From Thermoanaerobacterales bacterium (lineage in GTDB: Bacteria; Bacillota; Thermosediminibacteria; Thermosediminibacterales; Tepidanaerobacteraceae): 12,704 nt of DNA. Below are positions 1-6,725 of the stretch, piece by piece. The notes below the pieces were generated by a model. It did no database searches. It was given only the letters and a program-made list of their open reading frames with translations, and was not told the DNA's origin. The first letter of the stretch is position 1; the number at the start of each line of letters is the position of its first letter. The position numbers were made by a program, and so were the translations under genes. Location of the stretch: the NCBI GenBank assembly GCA_012839145.1, contig DUNY01000136.1, forward strand, positions 1 through 12,704, given 5' to 3'.

Positions 1-627
1 AAAAAAATCTTCAAAATGATTAAATCAAAAGGAACAGTTCGTGAATTTAAGCCACTTTCTTTAAAAAATAAGGCATATTGGATACAGCAAAGAGTTGAAA
101 TGTATGGTAAAAGTGTGGACTTGAGGACCGCATATTTTATAGCTGAATACACAGTAGATTTGCATCAAACCGATAATGAGCTAAAAAAGATTGCGGCTTT
201 CTTAGGAGAGAAACAAAAAATCCGGCAAACAGATTTACATGACATTTTCTACAAGTCTCTGGAAGGTAATGTGTTTGAAATGATGGATTTTATTGGTGTG
301 AAAAATCCCATTGGAGCCGTTAATATCATCAATCGTTTAATGGAACAGGGAGAAAAAGGCATAGTTATATTATACATGATATCAAAACACATGATGGATT
401 TGATAACAGTAAAGACCATGCAAGGATCCACATTTCAAGAAATTAAAGAAAGGTCCGGTCTACACCCTTTTGTATTGAGAAAAGCAATAAAACAATCAAA
501 GAATTTTACTTTGGTCGAACTAAAACAATCTTTAAAGCTATGTCAAAAAGTAGATATGGATGTTAAAAAAGGAAAAATCCAAGAAAAAATTGGCCTGGAA
601 CTCTTGGTGACAACTTTATCTTTTTAA
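1..627 (+). CDS. holA: DNA polymerase III delta subunit, C-terminal part (5' end outside window)
   Basis: The delta subunit belongs to the clamp-loader complex and opens the beta sliding clamp so that it can be placed on primed DNA. The reading frame is open from base 1 (it reads KKIFK before the first ATG at 16), so the gene begins upstream and about 208 of the roughly 340 residues usual for the family are present. The visible part corresponds to the end of the AAA+ module and the helical collar domain. A typical delta signature is DNELKKIAAFLG, about 55 residues after the first internal Met, where the family has a conserved N-E-L/I-x-K-L motif. The gene order holA then convergent rpsT then gpr is the standard Bacillus/Clostridium arrangement and supports the call. 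The ATG at 16 is an internal Met, not the start. Translation ends at TAA 625-627, directly followed by a strong hairpin. Confidence 0.9.
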   Translation, partial: KKIFKMIKSKGTVREFKPLSLKNKAYWIQQRVEMYGKSVDLRTAYFIAEYTVDLHQTDNELKKIAAFLGEKQKIRQTDLHDIFYKSLEGNVFEMMDFIGVKNPIGAVNIINRLMEQGEKGIVILYMISKHMMDLITVKTMQGSTFQEIKERSGLHPFVLRKAIKQSKNFTLVELKQSLKLCQKVDMDVKKGKIQEKIGLELLVTTLSF

Positions 628-632
628 AATAC

Positions 633-669
633 GGTCACCTTCTCCCATTAAGGAGAAGGTGACCTTTTT
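633..669. terminator. Strong hairpin terminator between convergent genes
   Basis: A perfect 13-bp inverted repeat (arms 633-645 and 652-664, loop 646-651) is followed by five T residues on the plus strand. It lies six bases after the holA stop codon, and the opposing minus-strand gene stops at 675-677. On the minus strand the hairpin is followed by GTATTTT, a weaker U-tract, so it probably serves both transcripts but is best as the holA terminator. Confidence 0.9.
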
Positions 670-674
670 GTTTT

Positions 675-1379
675 CTACCTGGTGGGTTGTTGTTGCTTGG
701 CCGATGCTACCGGTTGTGCTTTGTGCTGCCCGAATTCTTGATTGTATGCAGAGGCTCTGTACTGATTGTATTGACTTTTGACCGGTGTTATAGTTTGTGT
801 GGAGTGCTGTCCAAACTCCTGATTATATGATGAGGTTCTGTATTGATTGAACTGATCCTTTGCTGATGAAACGGGCTGCACTGTATGCTGACCGAATTCC
901 TGGTTATAAGCGGATGTCCTGTAATTATTTTGATTAGGATTTGCCGGAGCAACCGTTTTTGTCGAGTGTTGTCCAAATCCCTGATTGTAGGCAGAGTTCC
1001 TCGCTTGCGGGCTACCGGTGGATGTGGATTGACTTAAAGTGTATTGTGGCCAAGATTGACCAGTATAGCTTTTTCTCTGAGATTCTGCCTGAGATACAAG
1101 TGTTGATATATCCTGGCTTGTTGAAGTAAGTTGTTGCAGTTGCCCGGAAATACCACTACAGGAGTTTTGCATGTTTTTAAGCTGCTCCAGAGCTGTTTGC
1201 TCAACTTGTTGAAGGTTTTTGAGCTTGTTTGCAGTGTTGTATTCAGTAGAAGAGAGCTCGGCCAATTGAGACAAATTGTTTTGTGTTTTGCTGGTCAGTT
1301 GACTTAAAATCTGATTAAAGGAGCTAATGTCTTGTTGTACCTGCTGAAGTTGTTGTGACAGTTGTATTACTTTATCCAA
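675..1379 (-). CDS. Hypothetical Gln-rich protein with four 27-residue C-terminal repeats
   Basis: I do not recognise this protein. It has 234 residues from the TTG at 1379. That start is preferred over the TTG at 1385 because the ribosome binding site GGAGGTGG (1393-1386) touches the latter but is well spaced from the former. Roughly residues 1-105 are Gln/Ser/Leu-rich with regularly spaced hydrophobic residues, suggesting a long helix or coiled coil. A short Ser/Thr/Pro linker follows, then four tandem repeats beginning S-A/S-Y-N-Q-E/G-F-G-Q-H, rich in Gln, Asn, Tyr and Ser. There is no signal peptide or membrane segment and only one Cys. It is monocistronic, convergent with holA. The sequence CATATAAAT about 40 bases upstream weakly resembles a sporulation-sigma -10 box, but no convincing promoter is seen. 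Its composition and the nearby gpr and spoIIP suggest a spore structural or spore storage protein; this is inference only. Confidence 0.75.
   Translation of the reverse strand: MDKVIQLSQQLQQVQQDISSFNQILSQLTSKTQNNLSQLAELSSTEYNTANKLKNLQQVEQTALEQLKNMQNSCSGISGQLQQLTSTSQDISTLVSQAESQRKSYTGQSWPQYTLSQSTSTGSPQARNSAYNQGFGQHSTKTVAPANPNQNNYRTSAYNQEFGQHTVQPVSSAKDQFNQYRTSSYNQEFGQHSTQTITPVKSQYNQYRASAYNQEFGQHKAQPVASAKQQQPTR
678..995 (-). repeat. Tandem 81-bp coding repeat (3.9 copies)
   Basis: Four in-frame units lie at 915-995, 834-914, 753-833 and 678-752. Each encodes 27 residues (the last 25) with no length change between units. The conserved core is [S][AS]YNQ[EG]FGQH, followed by a variable stretch with T-x-x-V/I and by Q-Y-R-[TA] at the junction. 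The nucleotide copies have diverged at many positions, so the repeat is old and kept at protein level rather than a fresh slippage expansion. Confidence 0.9.
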
Positions 1380-1460
1380 AAACAACCACCTCCAGGTATT
1401 TTTTGGTTTATAGAAAACCTTATTTATATGTTTGACTAAAATTGATTTATTTACACTGGC

Positions 1461-1495
1461 AAAAAAAAGAAAAAGGCGTAAGCTTTGGCTTACGC
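1461..1495 (-). terminator. Rho-independent terminator of rpsT
   Basis: Read on the minus strand, an 8-bp perfect stem GCGTAAGC / GCTTACGC (plus-strand arms 1476-1483 and 1488-1495, four-base loop) is followed by a T-rich run across 1474-1461. It begins four bases after the rpsT stop codon. Confidence 0.9.
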
Positions 1496-1499
1496 AAAT

Positions 1500-1772
1500 T
1501 TAACTTGCAGTATTCAATTCTGAAAGCCTCTTATACAGGCTTGATTTTTTACGAGCTGCTGCATTTTTGTGAATAACTCCTTTTGATGCAGCTTTGTCGA
1601 TTATTTTTATGGCTTCCTTGAAACTGGCTTGGATGTTATCAGAATCAGCTGAATTGATGGCTTCGAGAAATTTCTTGACCGAATACCTTATTTGGGACTT
1701 CACCTTGTTATTCTGAAGCGTCCGCTTTCTAGCCTGGCGTACGCGCTTTTTCGCCGATGCAATATTTGCCAA
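1500..1772 (-). CDS. rpsT: Small ribosomal subunit protein S20
   Basis: S20 (bS20) is a primary 16S rRNA-binding protein of the small subunit. The product is 90 residues, the normal size. It opens with the family signature MANIASAKKRVRQARKR and continues with the expected three-helix basic sequence, including K-A-A-S-K-G-V-I-H-K-N-A-A-A-R-K-K-S near the C-terminus. The start is TTG at 1772, placed seven bases after a good ribosome binding site AAGGGGGTGA (1789-1780); no ATG gives the conserved N-terminus. It is a single-gene transcription unit with its own vegetative promoter and hairpin terminator, divergent from the membrane-protein gene at 1931. In Bacillus subtilis rpsT occupies the same place between holA and gpr. 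Confidence 0.97.
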   Translation of the reverse strand: MANIASAKKRVRQARKRTLQNNKVKSQIRYSVKKFLEAINSADSDNIQASFKEAIKIIDKAASKGVIHKNAAARKKSSLYKRLSELNTAS

Positions 1773-1803
1773 AATCCGTTCACCCCCTTAAAATACTAGG
1801 GAT

Positions 1804-1832
1804 ATTTTATCACTTCATTGGTTAAAATGCAA
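1804..1832 (-). promoter_or_regulatory. Vegetative (sigma-A type) promoter of rpsT
   Basis: On the minus strand, a -35 box TTGCAT (1832-1827) and a -10 box TAAAAT (1809-1804) are separated by exactly 17 bases. Transcription would start near 1797, leaving a short leader before the ribosome binding site at 1789-1780. Confidence 0.8.
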
Positions 1833-1847
1833 GGGAAGTCATAAATA

Positions 1848-1902
1848 TTGATACAAAAAATTACTTTCTCGTATATTATAAAAAATTAGCGGTTACTATA
1901 AT
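1848..1902 (+). promoter_or_regulatory. Candidate promoter region for the membrane protein / gpr / spoIIP unit
   Basis: Two alternatives are visible in this divergent intergenic region. One is TTGATA (1848-1853), 18 bases, TATATT (1872-1877). The other is a perfect TATAAT at 1897-1902 whose -35 position is poor. A GTATA at 1871-1875 and TACTA at 1894-1898 vaguely recall forespore sigma-G elements, but the spacing and the -10 box are off. In B. subtilis gpr is transcribed by sigma-F and sigma-G. No clear forespore promoter was found closer to gpr. Confidence 0.35.
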
Positions 1903-1930
1903 AATGAAAATAAATGGAGGTGTATACTAA

Positions 1931-2257
1931 ATGATAGGAATGATTATAAGGTTTGTCGTCTCTGCTCTGGTTTTAATGTTAATAAGTTTTATTCTTCCCG
2001 GCTTTAAGGTGGCAGGATTTACCGGAGCCCTAATTGCTGCCATAGTTATAGCCATCTTAGGTTTTATAGCTGAGAGTCTTTTAGGAGATAAGGTTTCACC
2101 GCAAAGTCGGGGTATTGTAGGTTTTATTACTGCAGCGGTAGTCATATACTTTGCTCAGTATTTAGTGCCTGCTATGAGTGTTACCTGGTGGGGAGCACTG
2201 TTAGCATCGGTAGTTATAGGTGTAATTGATGCCTTTGTGCCAACTGAACTTCGATAA
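1931..2257 (+). CDS. Phage-holin-4 / YvlD-type small membrane protein
   Basis: The product is 108 residues and almost wholly membrane-embedded, with four likely helices at about 4-23, 30-50, 61-82 and 86-103. Conserved-looking features are LPGFKVAGFTGAL near the end of helix 1, GFIAESLLGDKVSPQSRG in the loop between helices 2 and 3, and a closing VIDAFVPTE. These fit the family annotated as 'phage holin family protein' or YvlD, whose function is not established; the holin name does not imply lysis. The ATG at 1931 follows GGAGGTG (1917-1923) with good spacing. The stop codon overlaps the gpr ribosome binding site, so the two genes are very likely co-transcribed and perhaps translationally coupled. 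This suggests, but does not prove, a role during sporulation or germination. Confidence 0.75.
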   Translation: MIGMIIRFVVSALVLMLISFILPGFKVAGFTGALIAAIVIAILGFIAESLLGDKVSPQSRGIVGFITAAVVIYFAQYLVPAMSVTWWGALLASVVIGVIDAFVPTELR

Positions 2258-2265
2258 GGAGGTGA
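2256..2265 (+). promoter_or_regulatory. Ribosome binding site of gpr, perfect 16S match
   Basis: AAGGAGGTGA is a full complement to the 3' end of 16S rRNA and overlaps the stop codon of the upstream gene. It lies seven bases before ATA 2273. Together with the absence of any in-frame ATG, GTG or TTG between the in-frame TGA at 2267 and the ATG at 2375, it places the gpr start at an ATA codon. Confidence 0.85.
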
Positions 2266-2272
2266 TTGAGCC

Positions 2273-3247
2273 ATAAGCATAAACATACGAACTGATCTTG
2301 CATTAGAAGCAAGAGAACTTGTTGGAGAAAAGCAACTTCCGGGGGTAATAGTAGATACAGAAAAATCTGAACAAATGACAATTAGTAGAGTCAGAATTAA
2401 AGACGAAGAAGGATCAAAAGCGATGGGCAAGCCCATAGGTTATTATGTAACTTTGGAAGTGCCCAGATTAAAGGAAAAGGACCCGGCCCTTACGGAAGAA
2501 GTCAGCAAAAATATGGCTGATGAGCTTGAAAGAATGGTTGAAATTCCTATAGAGGCAACAATACTTGTTATAGGACTGGGCAACTGGAACGTCACACCTG
2601 ACTCTTTGGGCCCAAAAGTTATAGAAAAACTAATAGTTACAAGACATTTGATAGAATATATGCCGGGAAAGTTTAATACGAAAAAGGGTATACGACCGGT
2701 ATGTGCACTTGCCCCGGGAGTCTTGGGTATAACGGGGATAGAGACGGGTGATATTATACGTGGCTTGGTTGAAAAAGTAAAACCGGATTTTATTATTGCC
2801 ATAGATGCTTTAGCATCTAGGAGCATGGAACGTATTAGTACTACAATACAAATTGCAGATACCGGTATTTATCCGGGATCGGGCGTGGGAAACAAGCGTA
2901 TGGGTATAACCCGTCAAAATATGGGGGTGCCAGTGGTTGCCATAGGCGTGCCCACCGTTGTAGATGCGGCAACTATGGCCAATGACACTTTGGACATGCT
3001 CATTGGTCAATTTATTAGGCAAGCTAAACCGGGCAGTGATTTTTACAAACTCCTGGAAAACCTTGACAAAGAGGAAAAATACAATCTCATTAGGGAAGTC
3101 ATGTCGCCTTTTGTGGGTCAATTGGTTGTTACACCCAAAGAAATTGACTCTTTAATTGATAATACCGCAAAAACCCTGGCCGGTGGATTAAACTTGGCAC
3201 TCCATCCTGGAATACAATATGATGAAGTAAGCACCTTTCTTCAATAA
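2273..3247 (+). CDS. gpr: Germination protease GPR (spore protease), apparent ATA start
   Basis: GPR is the forespore-made zymogen that degrades the DNA-protecting small acid-soluble proteins at germination. With the start at 2273 the protein has 324 residues. Its N-terminus, (M)SINIRTDLALEARE, contains the conserved I-R-T-D-L-A-x-E segment where the B. subtilis zymogen is self-cleaved (between D and L), predicting removal of eight residues here. Starting at the first ATG (2375) would lose this segment and is rejected. Other hallmarks are GLGNWNVTPDSLGP (from about 101), PGVLGITGIET, IAIDALASR with Asp178, ADTGIYPGSGVGNKR and GVPTVVDA with Asp231; the two Asp residues correspond to those considered catalytic in this atypical aspartic-protease family (A25). 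The ATA start may limit expression. Position upstream of spoIIP matches other spore formers. A hairpin terminator follows. Confidence 0.95.
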   Translation: MSINIRTDLALEARELVGEKQLPGVIVDTEKSEQMTISRVRIKDEEGSKAMGKPIGYYVTLEVPRLKEKDPALTEEVSKNMADELERMVEIPIEATILVIGLGNWNVTPDSLGPKVIEKLIVTRHLIEYMPGKFNTKKGIRPVCALAPGVLGITGIETGDIIRGLVEKVKPDFIIAIDALASRSMERISTTIQIADTGIYPGSGVGNKRMGITRQNMGVPVVAIGVPTVVDAATMANDTLDMLIGQFIRQAKPGSDFYKLLENLDKEEKYNLIREVMSPFVGQLVVTPKEIDSLIDNTAKTLAGGLNLALHPGIQYDEVSTFLQ

Positions 3248-3275
3248 TGAAGCTAAAGTTAGCTTCATTTTTTTT
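3246..3275 (+). terminator. Rho-independent terminator after gpr
   Basis: An AT-rich perfect inverted repeat (ATGAAGCTA at 3247-3255, TAGCTTCAT at 3260-3268, four-base loop) runs into eight T residues (3268-3275). It overlaps the gpr stop codon. If efficient, spoIIP would need its own promoter. The roughly 25 bases left before the spoIIP ribosome binding site contain no clear one, so partial read-through is likely. Confidence 0.8.
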
Positions 3276-3314
3276 ATTTATTTGAATATGCTTATGAAGA
3301 GGATGTGATATGCT

Positions 3315-4478
3315 TTGATAAAAATTAAAATTATAAAGATAAAAAGCTTTATATTACATATCATTGTTTTCATATTAATTACAAGCATTACAATACTATC
3401 CGTAAAAAGCCACACAAACCATAAAACAGTAACAGTTATGAGCAGTGGCATTCAACGTGAGAATCAAAAAAGTTTTTTGCAACGTATTGATAGTAATTTG
3501 TTTGAAAAAATAATGTGTATGAGTTTACCGACCTTGAACTCTAATATAAAACAAAAAAAACCTTTACTAGAACTTCGAAGTTCAATAGGTGTTCTTTCTC
3601 GCATGCTAACCAATATTGATATCTTAAATCCAGAGACATACTTTTATATGCATTTGCCCCTGATAAGCCTAATAAATACTGAAATGACAATGACACCGGG
3701 TGTGGAATTATCATTGCAAAACCCAACAATTTATGAAGATGAGCATGAACCTTCAAAAAACCTACCACAACTGGAATTAAACGAACTGGAAGAACCCTTG
3801 GTTGAAAAACTGGAACCAGCATCTACAGGCCCATTGGTACTTATTTATCATACTCATACAACCGAAGCTTATATGCCAACGGAAAAGTACAATTACAAAC
3901 CAAGGGACAAGACTTATCACACAGAGGATATAAATTATAGCGTTGTTAAGATTGGAGAGGCAATAGCTAATGAATTAAACGGGCTCAGTACACCCACAAT
4001 GCACAACAAAACGGTTCATGACATTCCAACATATATGACATCCTATGCCAATTCATTGAAAACAGTGGAAGAAATTCTAAAACAAAATTCATCTATAAAA
4101 ATAGTTATTGATTTACATAGAGATGCTCCCATAGCCGATCCTCAAAAATCCCGGGAAATAACTACTGTTAATATTGATGGCACTATATATTCCAGATTCA
4201 TGTTAGTTGTAGGCACAGATAAAACCTTTCCTCATCCTGATTGGAAGGAGAATTACAGGTTTGCCAATTTGCTAAATGACAAATTAGAGGAATATTATCC
4301 GGGAATATCCCGTGGCATTATCTTAAAAAGTGAGCGATTTAATCAACATTTATCCAAAAAAGCCATATTGCTGGAAATCGGGAGTCATGGTAATACAATG
4401 GAAGAGTCACTAAATTCAGCCAAAGTATTTGCAGAAGTGTTGGCCGACTTAATAGAGGAATTGTCAATGGTTGTATGA
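3315..4478 (+). CDS. spoIIP: Stage II sporulation protein P, engulfment peptidoglycan hydrolase
   Basis: SpoIIP is a membrane-anchored cell-wall amidase/endopeptidase. With SpoIID and SpoIIM it thins septal peptidoglycan so that the mother-cell membrane can engulf the forespore. The 387-residue product starts with a short Lys-rich stretch and one membrane helix (about 11-31), then a variable region with an acidic, Pro-containing linker (about 138-170), then the catalytic domain. Key motifs are IYHTHTTEAYMP (178-187, the His-Thr-His signature), VIDLHRDAP (264-272), GTDKTFPHPDWKENYRFA (300-317), GISRGI (330-335) and AILLEIGSHGNTMEE (350-364) with a conserved Glu at 354. The start is TTG 3315. 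The ATG at 3303 runs straight into TGA, and the ATG at 3310 is out of frame. GAAGAGG lies 12 bases upstream, a long spacing, so start confidence is moderate. Position after gpr matches B. subtilis. Confidence 0.95.
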   Translation: MIKIKIIKIKSFILHIIVFILITSITILSVKSHTNHKTVTVMSSGIQRENQKSFLQRIDSNLFEKIMCMSLPTLNSNIKQKKPLLELRSSIGVLSRMLTNIDILNPETYFYMHLPLISLINTEMTMTPGVELSLQNPTIYEDEHEPSKNLPQLELNELEEPLVEKLEPASTGPLVLIYHTHTTEAYMPTEKYNYKPRDKTYHTEDINYSVVKIGEAIANELNGLSTPTMHNKTVHDIPTYMTSYANSLKTVEEILKQNSSIKIVIDLHRDAPIADPQKSREITTVNIDGTIYSRFMLVVGTDKTFPHPDWKENYRFANLLNDKLEEYYPGISRGIILKSERFNQHLSKKAILLEIGSHGNTMEESLNSAKVFAEVLADLIEELSMVV

Positions 4479-4500
4479 AAAAATAAGAAATGGCTAAAAT
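4471..4500 (+). promoter_or_regulatory. Candidate vegetative promoter for the small membrane protein, lepA and hemW
   Basis: TTGTAT (4471-4476), 18 bases, TAAAAT (4495-4500). The -35 box overlaps the spoIIP stop. A vegetative promoter is expected here because lepA and hemW are growth genes, whereas spoIIP is sporulation-specific. The match is only moderate. Confidence 0.35.
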
Positions 4501-4542
4501 AAATTCGACTGGTATTAAAAAACATAAAACAGAGGAATTAAG

Positions 4543-4887
4543 ATGGTTTATAAAGATCTTATAACAATTCTTATTATTTTTGTAATTTTTCTTTCCTTGG
4601 GTATTCGAATAGCTGAAAAAGGAATGAATACAATCATGGGCCTTGATATAAGACCAAAAAGCTTTGATTTTGTTATTCTTAGCGACAGGGTGTACAATGT
4701 TATTGTTCTAGGAAATAGTATTAAGCTTCAAAAATATTATAAAATAGGGGATATTTTTGCAGGTAAAGGCATTATAAACCTTAATATCAATGGAAAGAAG
4801 ATCAAGCTTGATTCTATTATTCCTGCCGGGGTAATGCCAAAGAGACGTACAAATCTTGATAAAAAATCGGTCAATATGTATAATTGA
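4543..4887 (+). CDS. Hypothetical single-pass membrane protein
   Basis: I do not recognise a family. The 114-residue product has one N-terminal membrane helix (about 5-22) with a positive residue pattern after it, then about 90 residues that are probably extracytoplasmic or a short soluble domain rich in alternating Ile/Val/Leu and Gly/Asp/Asn, which suggests beta structure (for example SFDFVILSDRVYNVIVLG and GKGIINLNINGKKIKLDSI). The C-terminus is basic and disordered. There are no Cys residues. ATG 4543 follows AGAGGAA with normal spacing. It lies between spoIIP and lepA, 33 bases before the lepA start, so it is probably read with lepA. Codon use and base composition resemble the neighbours, so it looks native and not acquired. 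A role in sporulation or the cell envelope is possible but unsupported beyond location. Confidence 0.7.
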   Translation: MVYKDLITILIIFVIFLSLGIRIAEKGMNTIMGLDIRPKSFDFVILSDRVYNVIVLGNSIKLQKYYKIGDIFAGKGIINLNINGKKIKLDSIIPAGVMPKRRTNLDKKSVNMYN

Positions 4888-4920
4888 ATTTGAAGTTAAG
4901 GTATAAAGAGGAGGAAAGCA

Positions 4921-6723
4921 ATGTCTATACCCCGGGAGAGAATCAGGAATTTCTGCATTATTGCCCACATTGATCATGGCAAATCCACCCTGGCCGATAG
5001 GCTTATAGAGTATACTGGTACTATTTCCGAGCGAAAGATGGAAGATCAGATACTTGATAAAATGGATTTAGAGAAGGAAAGGGGCATCACCATCAAGGCT
5101 AAGGCTGTTAGGATGGTATATAAAGCTGAGGATGGCAAGGAATACTTATTAAACCTTATTGATACACCTGGCCATGTGGACTTTGCTTATGAAGTTTCAA
5201 GAAGTCTTGCAGCTTGTGAAGGTGCTTTGCTGGTTGTAGATGCCAGCCAGGGAATTGAGGCCCAAACCTTGGCAAACACTTATCTTGCATTAGAGAGTAA
5301 TTTAGAAATAATACCAATTATAAATAAAATAGATCTTCCAAGTGCCGAACCCGATGAGGCCAAACGGGAAATCCAGGAAATTATCGGTCTTGACGCTGAA
5401 GAAGCGATTATGACGTCTGCTAAGATGGGTCAAGGTATTAAGGATGTGCTGGAGGCTATTGTGCAGCGCATTACCCCACCTGAGGGTCTACATGAATCAC
5501 CTTTGCGTGCCCTAGTCTTCGACTCACTATATGACCCATACAAAGGTGCTATAGCCTTTGTTCGAATATTAGATGGAAAAATCCGTTCAAAGCAAATGAT
5601 TAAAATGATGTCTACAGGCAAAATGTTTGAAGTAACAGAAATAGGTGTGTTCAATCCTGACATGCAACCTGTAGATCACCTTCAAGCCGGTGAAGTGGGA
5701 TATGTAGCAGCCAGTATAAAAAACGTGATTGACACTAGAGTGGGGGATACTATAACAGATGCCGAAAAACCAGCCAAAGAGCCTTTGCCTGGATACAAAA
5801 AAGCCGTACCAATGGTTTTTTGCGGTATGTACCCCGCCGAAGGCGAGGAATACGAGAATCTGAAAGAAGCTTTGGGCAAATTACAGCTCAGTGATGCTTC
5901 GTTGTTTTTTGAAGCAGAAACTTCTGCTGCACTAGGCTTTGGATTTCGCTGCGGTTTTTTGGGACTGCTGCACATGGATGTGGTGCAGGAGCGCTTGGAA
6001 CGGGAGTACAACTTAAATCTAATAACAACAGCCCCCAGTGTTATTTACAAGATAAAAAAGACCGACGGACAAAAAATAGAAGTGGACAACCCCACTAATT
6101 TTCCAGATCCTGCCGAAATTGAATATATAGAAGAGCCTTACGTAGAAGCATCAATAATGCTGCCAACAGAATATGTAGGAACCGTCATGGATTTATGTCA
6201 GGAAAAGCGCGGCACCATGAAAGATATGGAGTACATCAATGAGAAAAGGGTAATTTTGAGGTATGATATGCCACTTTCGGAAATCATTTATGACCTTTTT
6301 GATCAGCTCAAGTCCAGAACACGGGGTTATGCTTCACTGGATTACGAACTTACCGGATATAAAAAATCTGAAATGCAGAAATTGGATATTTTACTCAATG
6401 GAGAAGTAGTGGATGCACTTTCATTTATTGTGCACAAAGATAAAGCTTACAATCGTGGCCGTCAGATAACGGAAAAACTCAAAGATGTAATACCAAGGCA
6501 TATGTTCGAAGTCCCCATTCAAGCAGCTATAGGAGGCAAAATTATTGCTAGGGAAACAGTAAAAGCTTTGAGAAAAAACGTAATTGCCAAATGTTATGGG
6601 GGAGATATTACAAGAAAGAAAAAATTGCTCGAAAAACAAAAAGAAGGCAAAAAACGAATGCGTCAGATAGGCAATGTGGAACTGCCCCAAGAAGCTTTTA
6701 TGGCGGTTCTGAAGATGGAATAG
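4921..6723 (+). CDS. lepA: Elongation factor 4, ribosome-associated GTPase LepA
   Basis: LepA/EF-4 is a translational GTPase that binds ribosomes and has been linked to back-translocation, recovery of stalled ribosomes and 30S biogenesis. The 600-residue product is full length. GTPase motifs are AHIDHGKST (G1, 15-23), RGITIKA (G2 region, 54-60), DTPGH (G3, 81-85), NKID (G4, 135-138) and SAK (G5, 166-168). Elongation-factor-like domains II, III and V follow, including [15 protein letters not shown]. The LepA-specific C-terminal domain is intact, with [33 protein letters not shown] and the closing [20 protein letters not shown] 4921 is preceded by GAGGAGG with good spacing. It is followed two bases later by hemW, so the pair is translationally coupled. 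Confidence 0.98.
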   Translation: MSIPRERIRNFCIIAHIDHGKSTLADRLIEYTGTISERKMEDQILDKMDLEKERGITIKAKAVRMVYKAEDGKEYLLNLIDTPGHVDFAYEVSRSLAACEGALLVVDASQGIEAQTLANTYLALESNLEIIPIINKIDLPSAEPDEAKREIQEIIGLDAEEAIMTSAKMGQGIKDVLEAIVQRITPPEGLHESPLRALVFDSLYDPYKGAIAFVRILDGKIRSKQMIKMMSTGKMFEVTEIGVFNPDMQPVDHLQAGEVGYVAASIKNVIDTRVGDTITDAEKPAKEPLPGYKKAVPMVFCGMYPAEGEEYENLKEALGKLQLSDASLFFEAETSAALGFGFRCGFLGLLHMDVVQERLEREYNLNLITTAPSVIYKIKKTDGQKIEVDNPTNFPDPAEIEYIEEPYVEASIMLPTEYVGTVMDLCQEKRGTMKDMEYINEKRVILRYDMPLSEIIYDLFDQLKSRTRGYASLDYELTGYKKSEMQKLDILLNGEVVDALSFIVHKDKAYNRGRQITEKLKDVIPRHMFEVPIQAAIGGKIIARETVKALRKNVIAKCYGGDITRKKKLLEKQKEGKKRMRQIGNVELPQEAFMAVLKME

Positions 6724-6725
6724 TC

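Noticed and set aside
1380..1385. Start of the minus-strand repeat protein at TTG 1385
   Set aside because: The ribosome binding site directly abuts this codon with no spacer. TTG 1379 is correctly spaced.
2443..2826. Minus-strand frame of 127 codons opposite gpr
   Set aside because: It is antisense to conserved gpr motifs and is a shadow of that gene.
2375..3247. gpr read from its first ATG (290 residues)
   Set aside because: It would drop the conserved IRTDLALE segment and the zymogen cleavage site, and it has no ribosome binding site. The perfect site at 2256-2265 points to ATA 2273.
3276..3314. Dedicated sporulation promoter for spoIIP (TGAATA at 3283-3288 as a -35 box)
   Set aside because: No suitable -10 box lies 17-18 bases downstream, and any start would fall beyond the ribosome binding site.
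4490..4564. Small frame of 24 codons between spoIIP and the next gene
   Set aside because: It has no ribosome binding site, has Lys-rich low-complexity content and overlaps the better-supported gene at 4543.
5682..6011. Minus-strand frame of 109 codons opposite lepA
   Set aside because: It is Ser/Pro/Ala-rich sequence antisense to a conserved GTPase, with no sign of independent coding.
6591..6725. Longer hemW start inside lepA
   Set aside because: The extra 45 residues are basic sequence read from lepA in another frame. HemW proteins begin just before the G-L-Y-I-H-I-P-F-C motif, as from ATG 6726.
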